Assembly: GCA_947625775.1 (NCBI GenBank)
Contig: CANQPM010000007.1
Span: forward strand, 1-64,000
Reading direction: 5' to 3'
DNA length: 64,000 bases
Origin: an uncultured Lachnospiraceae bacterium
GTDB lineage: Bacteria; Bacillota; Clostridia; Lachnospirales; Lachnospiraceae
How positions within the stretch are numbered: position 1 is the first letter of the stretch; the number at the start of each line of letters is the position of its first letter. A program made the position numbers and the translations under genes. Shown here piece after piece: positions 50,659 to 58,270 of the stretch. Under the pieces are notes generated by a model. It was not told the origin of the DNA and did not search any database. It worked only from the letters and a program-made list of their open reading frames with translations.

Positions 50659-51942
50659 TTAAATCGCATCCAAAGCCTGCGCCAAGTCCGCTATCAAGTC
50701 CTCCTTGTCCTCCAAGCCGCAGGAAATGCGGATAAGCCCTGCGGGTACGCCTGCCTCTTTTAGCTGCTCCTCATTCATCTGCCTGTGCGTAGACGTCGCG
50801 GGATTGAGGCAGCAGGTTCTTGCGTCGGCAACGTGCGTTTCAATTGCCGCAAGCTTTAAATTTTTCATAAAGATTTCAGCCGCAGCCTTACCGCCCTTTA
50901 ATTCAAAGGACACTACGCCGCAGCCGCCCTTTGGCAGATACTTCTGCGCGCGCTCATAATACTTATCCGTTTTCAAGCCTGAGTAATTCACACTCTCCAC
51001 CTTGGGGTGAGCCGCCAGAAATTCCGCAACCGCCTGCCCGTTCTCGACGTGCTTTGGCATTCTCACATGCAGGGATTCCAAGCCCATATTTAAATAAAAC
51101 GCATGCTGCGGCGACTGTATGCAGCCTAAATCACGCATCAGCTGTGAAGTCGCCTTTGTGATAAATGCACCCTCTTTTCCGAATTTTTCCGCGTATGTTA
51201 TGCCGTGGTAAGACTCATCTGGCGTGCAAAGCCCAGGGAATTTGTCGGCATGCGCCATCCAGTCAAATTTTCCCGAATCAACAATCGCGCCGCCTACGGC
51301 AACGCCATGCCCGTCCATATATTTAGTCGTGGAGTGCGTCACAATGTCAGCCCCCCACTCAATCGGCCTGCAGTTTACAGGAGTAGGGAAGGTGTTGTCC
51401 ACGATTAGCGGCACGCCGTGCTTGTGCGCAGCCTTTGCAAATTTTTCTATGTCAAGCACCGTAAGCGCGGGATTGGCGATAGTCTCCCCGAATACTGCCC
51501 TTGTGTTATCCCTGAACGCGGCATCAAGCTCCTCGTCAGTGCAGTCGGGCGAGATAAATGTAGCCTGTATTCCCATTTTAGCCATAGTAACTGAAATAAG
51601 GTTGAACGTGCCGCCGTATATTGACGATGACGCCACAATATGGCTTCCCGCCTCGCAGATATTAAAAAGCGCCATAAAATTAGCCGCCTGCCCTGATGAC
51701 GTGAGCATTGCGGCGCTACCGCCCTCCAAAGCGGCTATCTTTGCCGCCACCATGTCGTTTGTCGGGTTCTGCAGCCTTGTGTAGAAATATCCCGACGCCT
51801 CCAGGTCAAACAGCTTTCCCATATCCTCGCTTGTCGAATAGCGGAAAGTGGTGGACTGTACAATAGGTATCTGTCTCGGCTCTCCGTTTCCAGGAGTATA
51901 TCCCCCCTGCACGCACTCTGTTCCAATTGAATAATCACTCAT
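50659..51942 (-). CDS. metY: O-acetylhomoserine sulfhydrylase-type PLP enzyme
   Basis: A 427-residue Cys/Met metabolism PLP enzyme. It starts YSIGTECVQGGYTPGNGEPR, then IPIVQSTTFRYSTSEDMGKL and YTRLQNPTNDMVAAKIAALE, which give the cofactor and dimer residues; the PLP Lys is in THSTTKYMDGHG near 205. The C-terminal part GLIRISCGLEDKEDLIADL is typical. The 425-430 length and the long loop before the PLP Lys (NCRPIEWGADIV) fit the O-acetylhomoserine aminocarboxypropyltransferase (MetY) subgroup rather than the shorter MetB/MetC enzymes. It makes homocysteine or methionine precursors with sulfide. Single gene; no riboswitch was seen in the 95 bp upstream. Confidence 0.93.
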   Translation of the reverse strand: MSDYSIGTECVQGGYTPGNGEPRQIPIVQSTTFRYSTSEDMGKLFDLEASGYFYTRLQNPTNDMVAAKIAALEGGSAAMLTSSGQAANFMALFNICEAGSHIVASSSIYGGTFNLISVTMAKMGIQATFISPDCTDEELDAAFRDNTRAVFGETIANPALTVLDIEKFAKAAHKHGVPLIVDNTFPTPVNCRPIEWGADIVTHSTTKYMDGHGVAVGGAIVDSGKFDWMAHADKFPGLCTPDESYHGITYAEKFGKEGAFITKATSQLMRDLGCIQSPQHAFYLNMGLESLHVRMPKHVENGQAVAEFLAAHPKVESVNYSGLKTDKYYERAQKYLPKGGCGVVSFELKGGKAAAEIFMKNLKLAAIETHVADARTCCLNPATSTHRQMNEEQLKEAGVPAGLIRISCGLEDKEDLIADLAQALDAI

Positions 51943-52037
51943 TGCATTTTTCTCCTTTTGGTTTTTAACACATTATACTATGTCCGCATAATTTTCTCAA
52001 CAATTTCACCATATTCTTTTTATCACAATGCCACTGC

Positions 52038-52703
52038 TCACCTGCTCAATGTCCGCACCAATTCCATATACCTTTTGGATTTACTTTGTATGTCCTCCTG
52101 CGTCACGCCGTAATACCTGTAGATTCCCTTATATATGCGGTTAAATTCCTTTCTTACTTTCCTGCCGCCGCTGCAGCCTCCGCCGATGTAGCCGTACTTT
52201 TTTTCGATATCTATATGTATATTGTCATTCACATCGCTAAACACCTTTTTAAATTTGTGCATATCAATGTCAAATGCGGACTGCGGCACCTCCATTGCGC
52301 GTTTCATCTGTTCTTTTGCCTGTTCTATGTGAAGCTTTATGTCCTCTGCCGACTCCCCCTTAAGCTTCGGGATTTCGGCGTATTCCCCCAGAAGCTCGGG
52401 GGCATACTGTATGATAAAGGAAGCCCTCATTTGCGTGTATTCATTTATAAATTCGCCTGATTCTCTGTCCACCTCGACAAGACCGCATTTATTCACGATG
52501 TAGTCTGCCGTCTCGTCCATGCTGTGGGGCTCGCATTTAATCGTCTTTTCCACACAGTATTTCTTTATTTTATGTTTAAGCCTCTGCAGCTGCTGTTTCT
52601 GCGTATATTTTTCAGGCTTTTTTAAAATAAAAACTGATGTCGGTCCATCACCAGTTTCGATACGCGTAACGTTAGAAGCGCCTTTTTTACTTTTTTTCAT
52701 CAA
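52038..52703 (-). CDS. Unknown protein with GDGPTSVFI N-terminal motif
   Basis: A 221-residue soluble, basic and helical protein. Residues 14-29 (RIETGDGPTSVFILKK) match the short GGADGPTSIFI motif seen at the start of the beta subunit of Na-translocating decarboxylases and at the start of various Firmicutes hypothetical proteins. The rest has no membrane helices and is not a decarboxylase subunit. It contains a repeated Lys-rich helical part (QQLQRLKHKIKKYCVEKTIK), a Gly pair segment YGYIGGGCSGGRKVRKEF near 180 and ends KSKRYMELVRTLSR. ATG at 52703 follows GGAGGAATTGATG-like sequence. Not recognised beyond the motif. It lies between metY and the pectin locus, on the same strand as both. Confidence 0.75.
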   Translation of the reverse strand: MMKKSKKGASNVTRIETGDGPTSVFILKKPEKYTQKQQLQRLKHKIKKYCVEKTIKCEPHSMDETADYIVNKCGLVEVDRESGEFINEYTQMRASFIIQYAPELLGEYAEIPKLKGESAEDIKLHIEQAKEQMKRAMEVPQSAFDIDMHKFKKVFSDVNDNIHIDIEKKYGYIGGGCSGGRKVRKEFNRIYKGIYRYYGVTQEDIQSKSKRYMELVRTLSR

Positions 52704-52884
52704 TTCCTCCGTTCATATCCGCAAGCATAAAAATGAAAGCGCGGCGTTTATTCTGACATAAAATTTGGACGGAATATATGCCGCTAATTATGTCCGCGTA
52801 TTATTCCGCCCAAATCATTAAAACTTAAACATCACTTCGCAATTACATCAGACGCTGTTTTTACCGCTTGCCATAACTGTCAAA

Positions 52885-55059
52885 TTAAATTGTCTTTATC
52901 ACAGTGTCAAACGCGTCAAGCCTTATTTTCTCCACACCATACTCTGTATTTACAGTACACTCCTGCGTCGTGTCGGAATTGTTTATCACTACAAGAGTCC
53001 TGCTTTCAGGGTAGAATGCGCACTCCATATCGGCATTGTCCGTGAGATAATTTCCATCTGCCGCCTCTCCGCCCGCATTGAGTATAAGGTTCAAAAGCAG
53101 CTTGGTATTTGCATTGTTGACCTCAAATGATGAAAGGTAAATGCCATGTCCCTTTCCAAAGCTGTTTGTCGTAAACAGCGGGTTATTGTCCTCTGCCGCA
53201 AGCACTGTCGCCTTGCCGTCTGTCAGATGGCACTTAACCTTTTCGGGAATGTCCGCGCCTGCCGTAAGCGTAGCTTTTGCCGCTTTCTCGTCAACATCAA
53301 AGCTCCACTGTCCATGGCACACCCTGTCAATGATATCCTCGTCAACGCCGAGCACATGCGCCATTCTAAAGTAGGTGTCAAAGCCAGACACAGCCGAAGG
53401 CTCGCCTACGCCGATAAACGTGCCGCCGTCATATACCCATTTGGTAAGCTTTTCAATGACAGCCTCGTCTTTCCACGCATCGCCGCCGCTCCATGCGCTG
53501 CCCGCCGCGCCCGCGTTTATAACCACGTCAACATCTGAGAGCGCGCCGTTCTTTACATCATCAAAATTTATAAATTTCACGTCTACGGGAAGTCCGCTCA
53601 GCGCCTCATTTATATGAATCAAGTCATGCATGTACGTCTCATGGAAATGCCCTGAAAGCGACCACGAGCGCATAGCGCCCCAATAGTGGAGCACGGCAAC
53701 CTTAGTCTTGCAGCTGTACGGCTTTCCTGCTTTGTGGAGCTCCCTTATCGCCCTGAACTCATCGGAAATCTTCGCTATATATTCCACAAAATCGGGGAAA
53801 TCCTCAACCAAATGTATATACCCGCCAAGCCCTATGCGGTCTATCGGACAGCGCAGCAGCGCACGCCTTACGCTATTCCAGTATTTCTTGGCGTCAAGCG
53901 TAGGATTGCCGCCCTCCATAAATGTAGGCGCACCGCCAAGCCCTACAGGGAACAGATACGGATGAAGCCTTATCTCATGCGTATCGACATCTACGCCCGA
54001 GCAGAGCCTTACCTCATATCCCGAAAATACGCATTTAATCAGTCCGTCAAAGCCAAAGTTTTTAAATGTCGGTTTATACGGCTCTATTCCTACCCAGCTG
54101 TCGTCATAGAATACATACGCCTTTTTATTATACTTATGCGCTATGTCAACCAGCTCTTTTCCAAAGCTGATTACAAAGCTGTTGATAAAATCGATCCAGT
54201 CGGCTTTTTTCTTATTGCCTGGCATATGCGTCACATGAAGCTTGCCTTGATTGATAAAGTCCTCCGCCGTAAGACTGTAGCCGTATTTTGCAGCGAAATC
54301 GTCAAGCATCTTGGGGCTTACCGTAAAATCATAAGATGCCCAGTCCGAATAAATCTGCCTGTTCCTCTCGCTGCTGCCCCAAATCCATACAAAGTTGTAG
54401 AACATTGACGTAAACCTGACTACCGTCGTCGCGGGGTGCTTTTCGCACCAGTCTGTGAGCCAGTTTTTCATATATTCCTGCGTCTCAGGATATACGGGAT
54501 CGATCTGCATGAGATGCTCCTTGTCCCAGTTGTTCGTGGTGTGGTTGTACATCGAAATTTCTTCCCAGATTCGGTACGCAAGAAAGCTCACAGTATATTT
54601 ATGCCACGGCGTTACACCCTTTATCGTAACTGAGCCTGCCGCCTTGTCATAATCCCACTTTGAGGCGTCTACAAGCGTGTCCGTAGTCCTGTCATAAACC
54701 TGCCAGTATTTAAGCGAAGCCTCGCTGTCATTTATCCTGAACTGCTCATCAAAATAATCGGCTAAAAGCCCCACTGCCAAAGTGTCCTTGTCAGCGACTA
54801 CAGGCTGCGTCATAAGAAAGCTCTGCTGCAGCTTATCCTGATTTTTCTTCGCCCATTCGTTGTGATCCCTGATTATGCATATCGTGGAATAGATGCCATA
54901 GCCCGCATCTATTATCTCGTCTGAAAGCTCCGTGCCGTCGCTGTCCCTTATAACGTCAGCTCCCCATTTTTTTGCAAGCTCCAGCGTCAGTTTCTCATAG
55001 CCTGCCTCGCCTGGCATTGTAAATCCGCCCTTGCTTTTTACATTTTCAACAGTTCCCAT
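52885..55059 (-). CDS. GH112 phosphorylase (galactosyl-rhamnose or lacto-N-biose type)
   Basis: A 724-residue cytoplasmic phosphorylase. The ATG at 55059 (MGTVENVKSKGGFTMPGEAG) follows AAAGGAAATAAACTA; the six-codon longer form lacks a site. The protein is colinear with GH112 galacto-N-biose/lacto-N-biose phosphorylase: GFTMPGEAGYEKLTLELAKK, then KWGADVIRDSDGTELSDEII with the catalytic Asp of the family in this segment, FTSMFYNFVWIWG, and a C-terminal beta domain (ECAFYPESRTLVVINNSD). GH112 also contains D-galactosyl-1,4-L-rhamnose phosphorylase of Clostridium phytofermentans. The neighbouring GH105 and CE12 genes, both for rhamnogalacturonan, favour that specificity by inference. It phosphorolyses the disaccharide to Gal-1-P, saving ATP. 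Last gene of the operon, 19 bp after the esterase gene. Confidence 0.9.
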   Translation of the reverse strand: MGTVENVKSKGGFTMPGEAGYEKLTLELAKKWGADVIRDSDGTELSDEIIDAGYGIYSTICIIRDHNEWAKKNQDKLQQSFLMTQPVVADKDTLAVGLLADYFDEQFRINDSEASLKYWQVYDRTTDTLVDASKWDYDKAAGSVTIKGVTPWHKYTVSFLAYRIWEEISMYNHTTNNWDKEHLMQIDPVYPETQEYMKNWLTDWCEKHPATTVVRFTSMFYNFVWIWGSSERNRQIYSDWASYDFTVSPKMLDDFAAKYGYSLTAEDFINQGKLHVTHMPGNKKKADWIDFINSFVISFGKELVDIAHKYNKKAYVFYDDSWVGIEPYKPTFKNFGFDGLIKCVFSGYEVRLCSGVDVDTHEIRLHPYLFPVGLGGAPTFMEGGNPTLDAKKYWNSVRRALLRCPIDRIGLGGYIHLVEDFPDFVEYIAKISDEFRAIRELHKAGKPYSCKTKVAVLHYWGAMRSWSLSGHFHETYMHDLIHINEALSGLPVDVKFINFDDVKNGALSDVDVVINAGAAGSAWSGGDAWKDEAVIEKLTKWVYDGGTFIGVGEPSAVSGFDTYFRMAHVLGVDEDIIDRVCHGQWSFDVDEKAAKATLTAGADIPEKVKCHLTDGKATVLAAEDNNPLFTTNSFGKGHGIYLSSFEVNNANTKLLLNLILNAGGEAADGNYLTDNADMECAFYPESRTLVVINNSDTTQECTVNTEYGVEKIRLDAFDTVIKTI

Positions 55060-55078
55060 TAGTTTATTTCCTTTCAAA

Positions 55079-56788
55079 TTATATATTTAGTCCTCTGCAC
55101 ATTTTGGCAGCGTGTCCTCTTGTAATTAAAGCCCCCATATCCTCGCCGTCGCCGATAATGCCCATTGAATACGCCGCCCTCACAAACGGCACACAGTACG
55201 GCGCGCATTTGCCGTCATACACGCAGGGCTCCTCCTTTGGCAGCGCCCTTCTTCCCTTGCAGGCTCTCATCATAAGGGCGATAAACTCCTGCGCCGTTAT
55301 CTGCTTTTGCGGCATAAGGCGCTTATTTTCAACCATCTGCGGCGGTATAATCTCATTCTGGTACGCGCACTCCACAGCGCCCGCATACCACTCATGCCCC
55401 GCAATGTCGTCATAGACATCATTAAACACGTTTGTGGGAAAAAATTTTGCCGCCTTTATAACCATGTCAATCGCCTCAGCGCGTATCAGCATATCGTCAG
55501 GCCGCTCCAAATCCGCAAAAAGCTCTGTATTGCCAGCTGGATTTGATATGTACCTGTAACGCTCCGGGGGCACAGGCGGCTCCTCAACTCCGTGCGGCTC
55601 CCACGCTCCTGATTCATAAGTGACAAGCTTGGAAAGTCCGTCTATCTTTCCTCGTATTTCATCAGCGATAAAGCCTGCCATTTTGTACGCGCCGTAATCG
55701 TTTGTATGCGTATAATCGCGTGGAAAATAATACGGCTTAGCGCCCTCAAGACCTTTTTCCTTCACAAAAGCCATGCTCAGCGCGTGAAGGTCAAGCACAG
55801 GCACATCATACTCGCTGCCAAGCTCCACGCACACCTTTGCATATTCCTCAAGCAAATCATTGTATGTGCCGTCGGGCTTCCATGTATTTCGCGCAAGCGG
55901 CGTCACAATCACGGGAAACGCCCCCGCCTCGCGCGTCTCTTTAATATAGGCGATAAGCCCGTCGCGATAGCCGCCCCGCGCCATAAGGTGCTTCTGCTTC
56001 TGGTCATTGTGGGCAAACTGCATAAATACATAGTCGCCCGCCTTTAGCTGCTCTCTCAAAATATCATAATGGCCTTCTGTCCTAAAGCTTTCCACAGTAA
56101 GCCCCGAATGTGAGTGGTTTGCTATCGACACGCCGCCGCTAATAAACAAGCCGAGCATCTGTCCCCAGCCCGAATAGCTTGTCGCAGGCGAGTACGGATA
56201 CTCCGCAGGCTGGTCCGTAACAGTCGAATCGCCCGCTATATGTATAGTCGGACAATCCGAGCGCCGTATAGTCAATGACGAAAGCTTAGCATTTTTCCCA
56301 AGCAGCGAAACGCCTATGCTGCGCCTGTCATAGCGCACCGTCTTTGTGCGCGGCACTACATCGCACACGCAGAACGGAAAAACAACAGTGACGCTCCGCG
56401 CGGGAACAATATTTCCCCTATACACAAGTCGTCTTGCCCCCGCAAACAGGAAAACCTCGCCCTCGCCGTAAAACTCAACGCTGACCTCATAATTTCCCGC
56501 CTGCTCCACATCTGCCTTAAAGCACAGTGGAATAAGCCTTCCCTCCTGCGCCTCGATGCGCTTTGTGACTTCCTCAGAATCAATATAGCAGCCATGCCCA
56601 TCAAGCTTTATGTCTGACATATTTTCATCACGATACCAGTACGGCACTTCAAACCCAAGCGCAAGCTCCGAAAGGCGCAGCAGCTCATCATTTCTTCTGC
56701 CCTCCTCCGTTATAAAGCCAAAGCCCGCTTCTTTGTCGTACTGCCTTATTATGTCTGATTTTCTAAAGTCAAACGTCTTTTCGGACAA
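55079..56788 (-). CDS. SGNH-type rhamnogalacturonan acetylesterase (CE12-like) with SLH-like tail
   Basis: A 569-residue protein whose start is a TTG at 56788, directly next to the TAA of the GH105 gene, which suggests translational coupling. Residues 25-170 are a beta-rich CBM35-like part (QAGNYEVSVEFYGEGEVFLF). The SGNH core has block I IAGDSTVTDQ near 186, block III FMQFAHND near 255, and the Asp-His pair in DYTHTNDYGAYKMA near 358. These are the marks of the rhamnogalacturonan acetylesterase family. Residues 430-569 resemble two degenerate S-layer homology modules (FNDVYDDIAGHEWYAGAVEC, AYQNEIIPP; YCVPFVRAAYSMGIIGD). No signal peptide is visible, so the SLH-like part is not expected to bind the cell wall. 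It removes acetyl groups from RG-I oligosaccharides. Confidence 0.85.
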   Translation of the reverse strand: MSEKTFDFRKSDIIRQYDKEAGFGFITEEGRRNDELLRLSELALGFEVPYWYRDENMSDIKLDGHGCYIDSEEVTKRIEAQEGRLIPLCFKADVEQAGNYEVSVEFYGEGEVFLFAGARRLVYRGNIVPARSVTVVFPFCVCDVVPRTKTVRYDRRSIGVSLLGKNAKLSSLTIRRSDCPTIHIAGDSTVTDQPAEYPYSPATSYSGWGQMLGLFISGGVSIANHSHSGLTVESFRTEGHYDILREQLKAGDYVFMQFAHNDQKQKHLMARGGYRDGLIAYIKETREAGAFPVIVTPLARNTWKPDGTYNDLLEEYAKVCVELGSEYDVPVLDLHALSMAFVKEKGLEGAKPYYFPRDYTHTNDYGAYKMAGFIADEIRGKIDGLSKLVTYESGAWEPHGVEEPPVPPERYRYISNPAGNTELFADLERPDDMLIRAEAIDMVIKAAKFFPTNVFNDVYDDIAGHEWYAGAVECAYQNEIIPPQMVENKRLMPQKQITAQEFIALMMRACKGRRALPKEEPCVYDGKCAPYCVPFVRAAYSMGIIGDGEDMGALITRGHAAKMCRGLNI

Positions 56789-57841
56789 TTATAATGCACC
56801 GTCCTTCTGCAAATCGTCAGATACAAGTATCTTGGCGAAGAACGCAAGCGCAAGTCCCTGTCCCCAGCCCTGTATCCAGTCTCTTGAAATATTCTTGTAG
56901 CCGTCGGCATCATTCATGACAGCCGTACCGCCCGATACATTGAGCACCCTGCCGTCCGGGCTGACATTTTCAAGCATGCCCTTTATCGCCTTATTTATGT
57001 ACTTTGAGTGGAGCGGATTAGCCCTAGTCACCATAGCCGCCGCAATACCCGCAGACGCAGAAACCTCCTCATATGAGCTCTCATCATTTAATATTGTCCT
57101 CCACAGACCGTTTTCAGTCTGCACAAGCTTAATCGCCGCAAGCTGGTCATTCAAAGAGCCCGCAACGTCCATATACTTAGGGTAGAGATAGCACTTAGGC
57201 AGAATATCGCCCACCTGAGACATAGTAAACGCCGCCCACGCATTGGCGCGACCCCAGTAAAAGCCAGACATATGATTCTTCGCTATATTGTCCCAGCCAT
57301 GATAATACAGCCCCGTATTCGGATCCTGCAGATATTTTATGTGCCAGTAATACTGATTAAGCGCGTCCTCAATTATGTCTTCATCTTTAAGCTCCACGCC
57401 TACTCTAAGCAGGAAGAACGCCGCCATAAAAAGCGTGTCCGCCCAGCACTGCTCAGGAAAATCATTGTTTGCGGAAACAGTATGCTGCAGAACATTATCA
57501 CCAAAACGCAGCGCTTCTTTTCTGAGATACTCCACCTTGCTCATGACTATATCCCAATACTTCTGATCGCCCGTCGCCTTGTAAATCGTAATCAGACAAT
57601 GCCCCATAGCGCACGCATTTACAGTCCACACAGAAGGAAGCCCAAGGTCAATAAGCTCGTCAACCCTGTCCTTCAAAACCCTCAGATACTCATCCTTGCC
57701 CGTCTTCTCATACGCGTCGGCAATACCAAAATAAGCCACCCCGCAAGGCCAGTCCCATGTGAGGTCCATCTGCATAGTCCTTTTGACAATCCTGTCAATT
57801 ACCTCCTCAATTTCCTTTTTGTCATACTCCAATTTAAGCAT
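56789..57841 (-). CDS. Unsaturated rhamnogalacturonyl hydrolase, GH105
   Basis: A 350-residue cytoplasmic (alpha/alpha)6-barrel enzyme of the YteR/YesR type. Residues 22-46 contain QMDLTWDWPCGVAYFGIADA; the catalytic Asp is in EQCWADTLFMAAFFLL near 133, and the conserved barrel motif WGRANAWAAFTMSQ near 200 follows. The end, RDWIQGWGQGLALAFFAKI, is also family-like. It removes the unsaturated galacturonosyl residue left by RG lyases from RG-I oligosaccharides. ATG at 57841 follows AAGGAAGGGTTGCGGT. First gene of a three-gene unit (GH105, esterase, GH112) placed behind the transporter genes. The promoter region holds inverted repeats at 57871 and 57920. Confidence 0.93.
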   Translation of the reverse strand: MLKLEYDKKEIEEVIDRIVKRTMQMDLTWDWPCGVAYFGIADAYEKTGKDEYLRVLKDRVDELIDLGLPSVWTVNACAMGHCLITIYKATGDQKYWDIVMSKVEYLRKEALRFGDNVLQHTVSANNDFPEQCWADTLFMAAFFLLRVGVELKDEDIIEDALNQYYWHIKYLQDPNTGLYYHGWDNIAKNHMSGFYWGRANAWAAFTMSQVGDILPKCYLYPKYMDVAGSLNDQLAAIKLVQTENGLWRTILNDESSYEEVSASAGIAAAMVTRANPLHSKYINKAIKGMLENVSPDGRVLNVSGGTAVMNDADGYKNISRDWIQGWGQGLALAFFAKILVSDDLQKDGAL

Positions 57842-57870
57842 ACCGCAACCCTTCCTTTCTTTTATTAAAA

Positions 57871-57892
57871 TATAAATTTATGCAAATTTATA
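57871..57892. promoter_or_regulatory. Palindrome in the GH105 leader
   Basis: TATAAATTT, centre ATGC, AAATTTATA: 9-bp arms, 30 bp before the GH105 start codon and just past the predicted transcript start. A candidate operator or mRNA hairpin. Confidence 0.5.
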
Positions 57893-57899
57893 TATTCGC

Positions 57900-57905
57900 A
57901 TTATA
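57900..57905 (-). promoter_or_regulatory. -10 box of the GH105 operon
   Basis: TATAAT on the minus strand. At the normal -35 distance (57923-57928) the sequence is CGAAAA, a poor match, overlapped by a regulator-like repeat, which suggests an activator-dependent promoter. Confidence 0.5.
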
Positions 57906-57919
57906 TATAAATTATCACA

Positions 57920-57971
57920 TTATTTTCGCAAAAATTCCAGTACATTTTAACTAAAATCTTTGCGAAAATAA
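57920..57971. promoter_or_regulatory. 13-bp inverted repeats upstream of the GH105 operon
   Basis: TTATTTTCGCAAA (57920-57932) and TTTGCGAAAATAA (57959-57971) are exact inverse copies with centres 39 bp apart. The proximal copy covers the -35 position of the GH105 promoter. They look like paired sites for a regulator, for example an AraC-type activator. Confidence 0.6.
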
Positions 57972-58011
57972 CCTGATAAAGAAAAAATTTTTTATCCAGA
58001 AACAACCAGCC

Positions 58012-58171
58012 CGAGCAGGGACATATATCCCCTAAGGACCTTGGAAAGCGTCGGCACTTAGCGAAATAAGCTGCAAAAGCGTAGCTCTTTTTGCAGCGCA
58101 ATTGAGCTTAGTACCGCTACGCTTTCCACTGAGCGCAAGCGATGTCCGCAGGGGATATATGTCCCTGCTCG
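58012..58171. repeat. 160-bp long inverted repeat, long form of the structured element
   Basis: The outermost 22 bp are perfectly inverted (58012-58033 and 58150-58171; CGAGCAGGGACATATATCCC begins the left arm). Inside, GGAAAGCG (58043-58050) matches CGCTTTCC (58119-58126), and GCTGCAAAA (58070-58078) matches TTTTTGCAGC (58088-58097) around the apex. The left half contains GGAAAGCGTCGGCACTTAGC, shared with the element at 24225; the right half, read on the other strand, contains the related GGAAAGCGTAGCGGTACTAA. So the element resembles two head-to-head copies of one unit. It codes for nothing visible. It lies between the binding-protein gene and the GH105 operon. Confidence 0.8.
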
Positions 58172-58210
58172 AGCGTCCTCTTGCCAATACCTAATTGCCC
58201 CTATTTAACA

Positions 58211-58239
58211 TATAGCCCTCGGACAAGCCGAGGGCTATA
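58211..58239 (-). terminator. 12-bp hairpin after the binding-protein gene
   Basis: TATAGCCCTCGG, loop ACAAG, CCGAGGGCTATA, 32 bp past the stop codon at 58271. The stem is perfect but the following T tract is weak (TGTTAAAT), so it may rather protect the mRNA 3' end. Confidence 0.7.
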
Positions 58240-58270
58240 CTATTAACTGCCTTTATTAAACTGTTTTCAA

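Noticed and set aside
53686-54408. 240-codon plus-strand frame
   Set aside because: Antisense to the GH112 gene, which is colinear with a known family over its full length.
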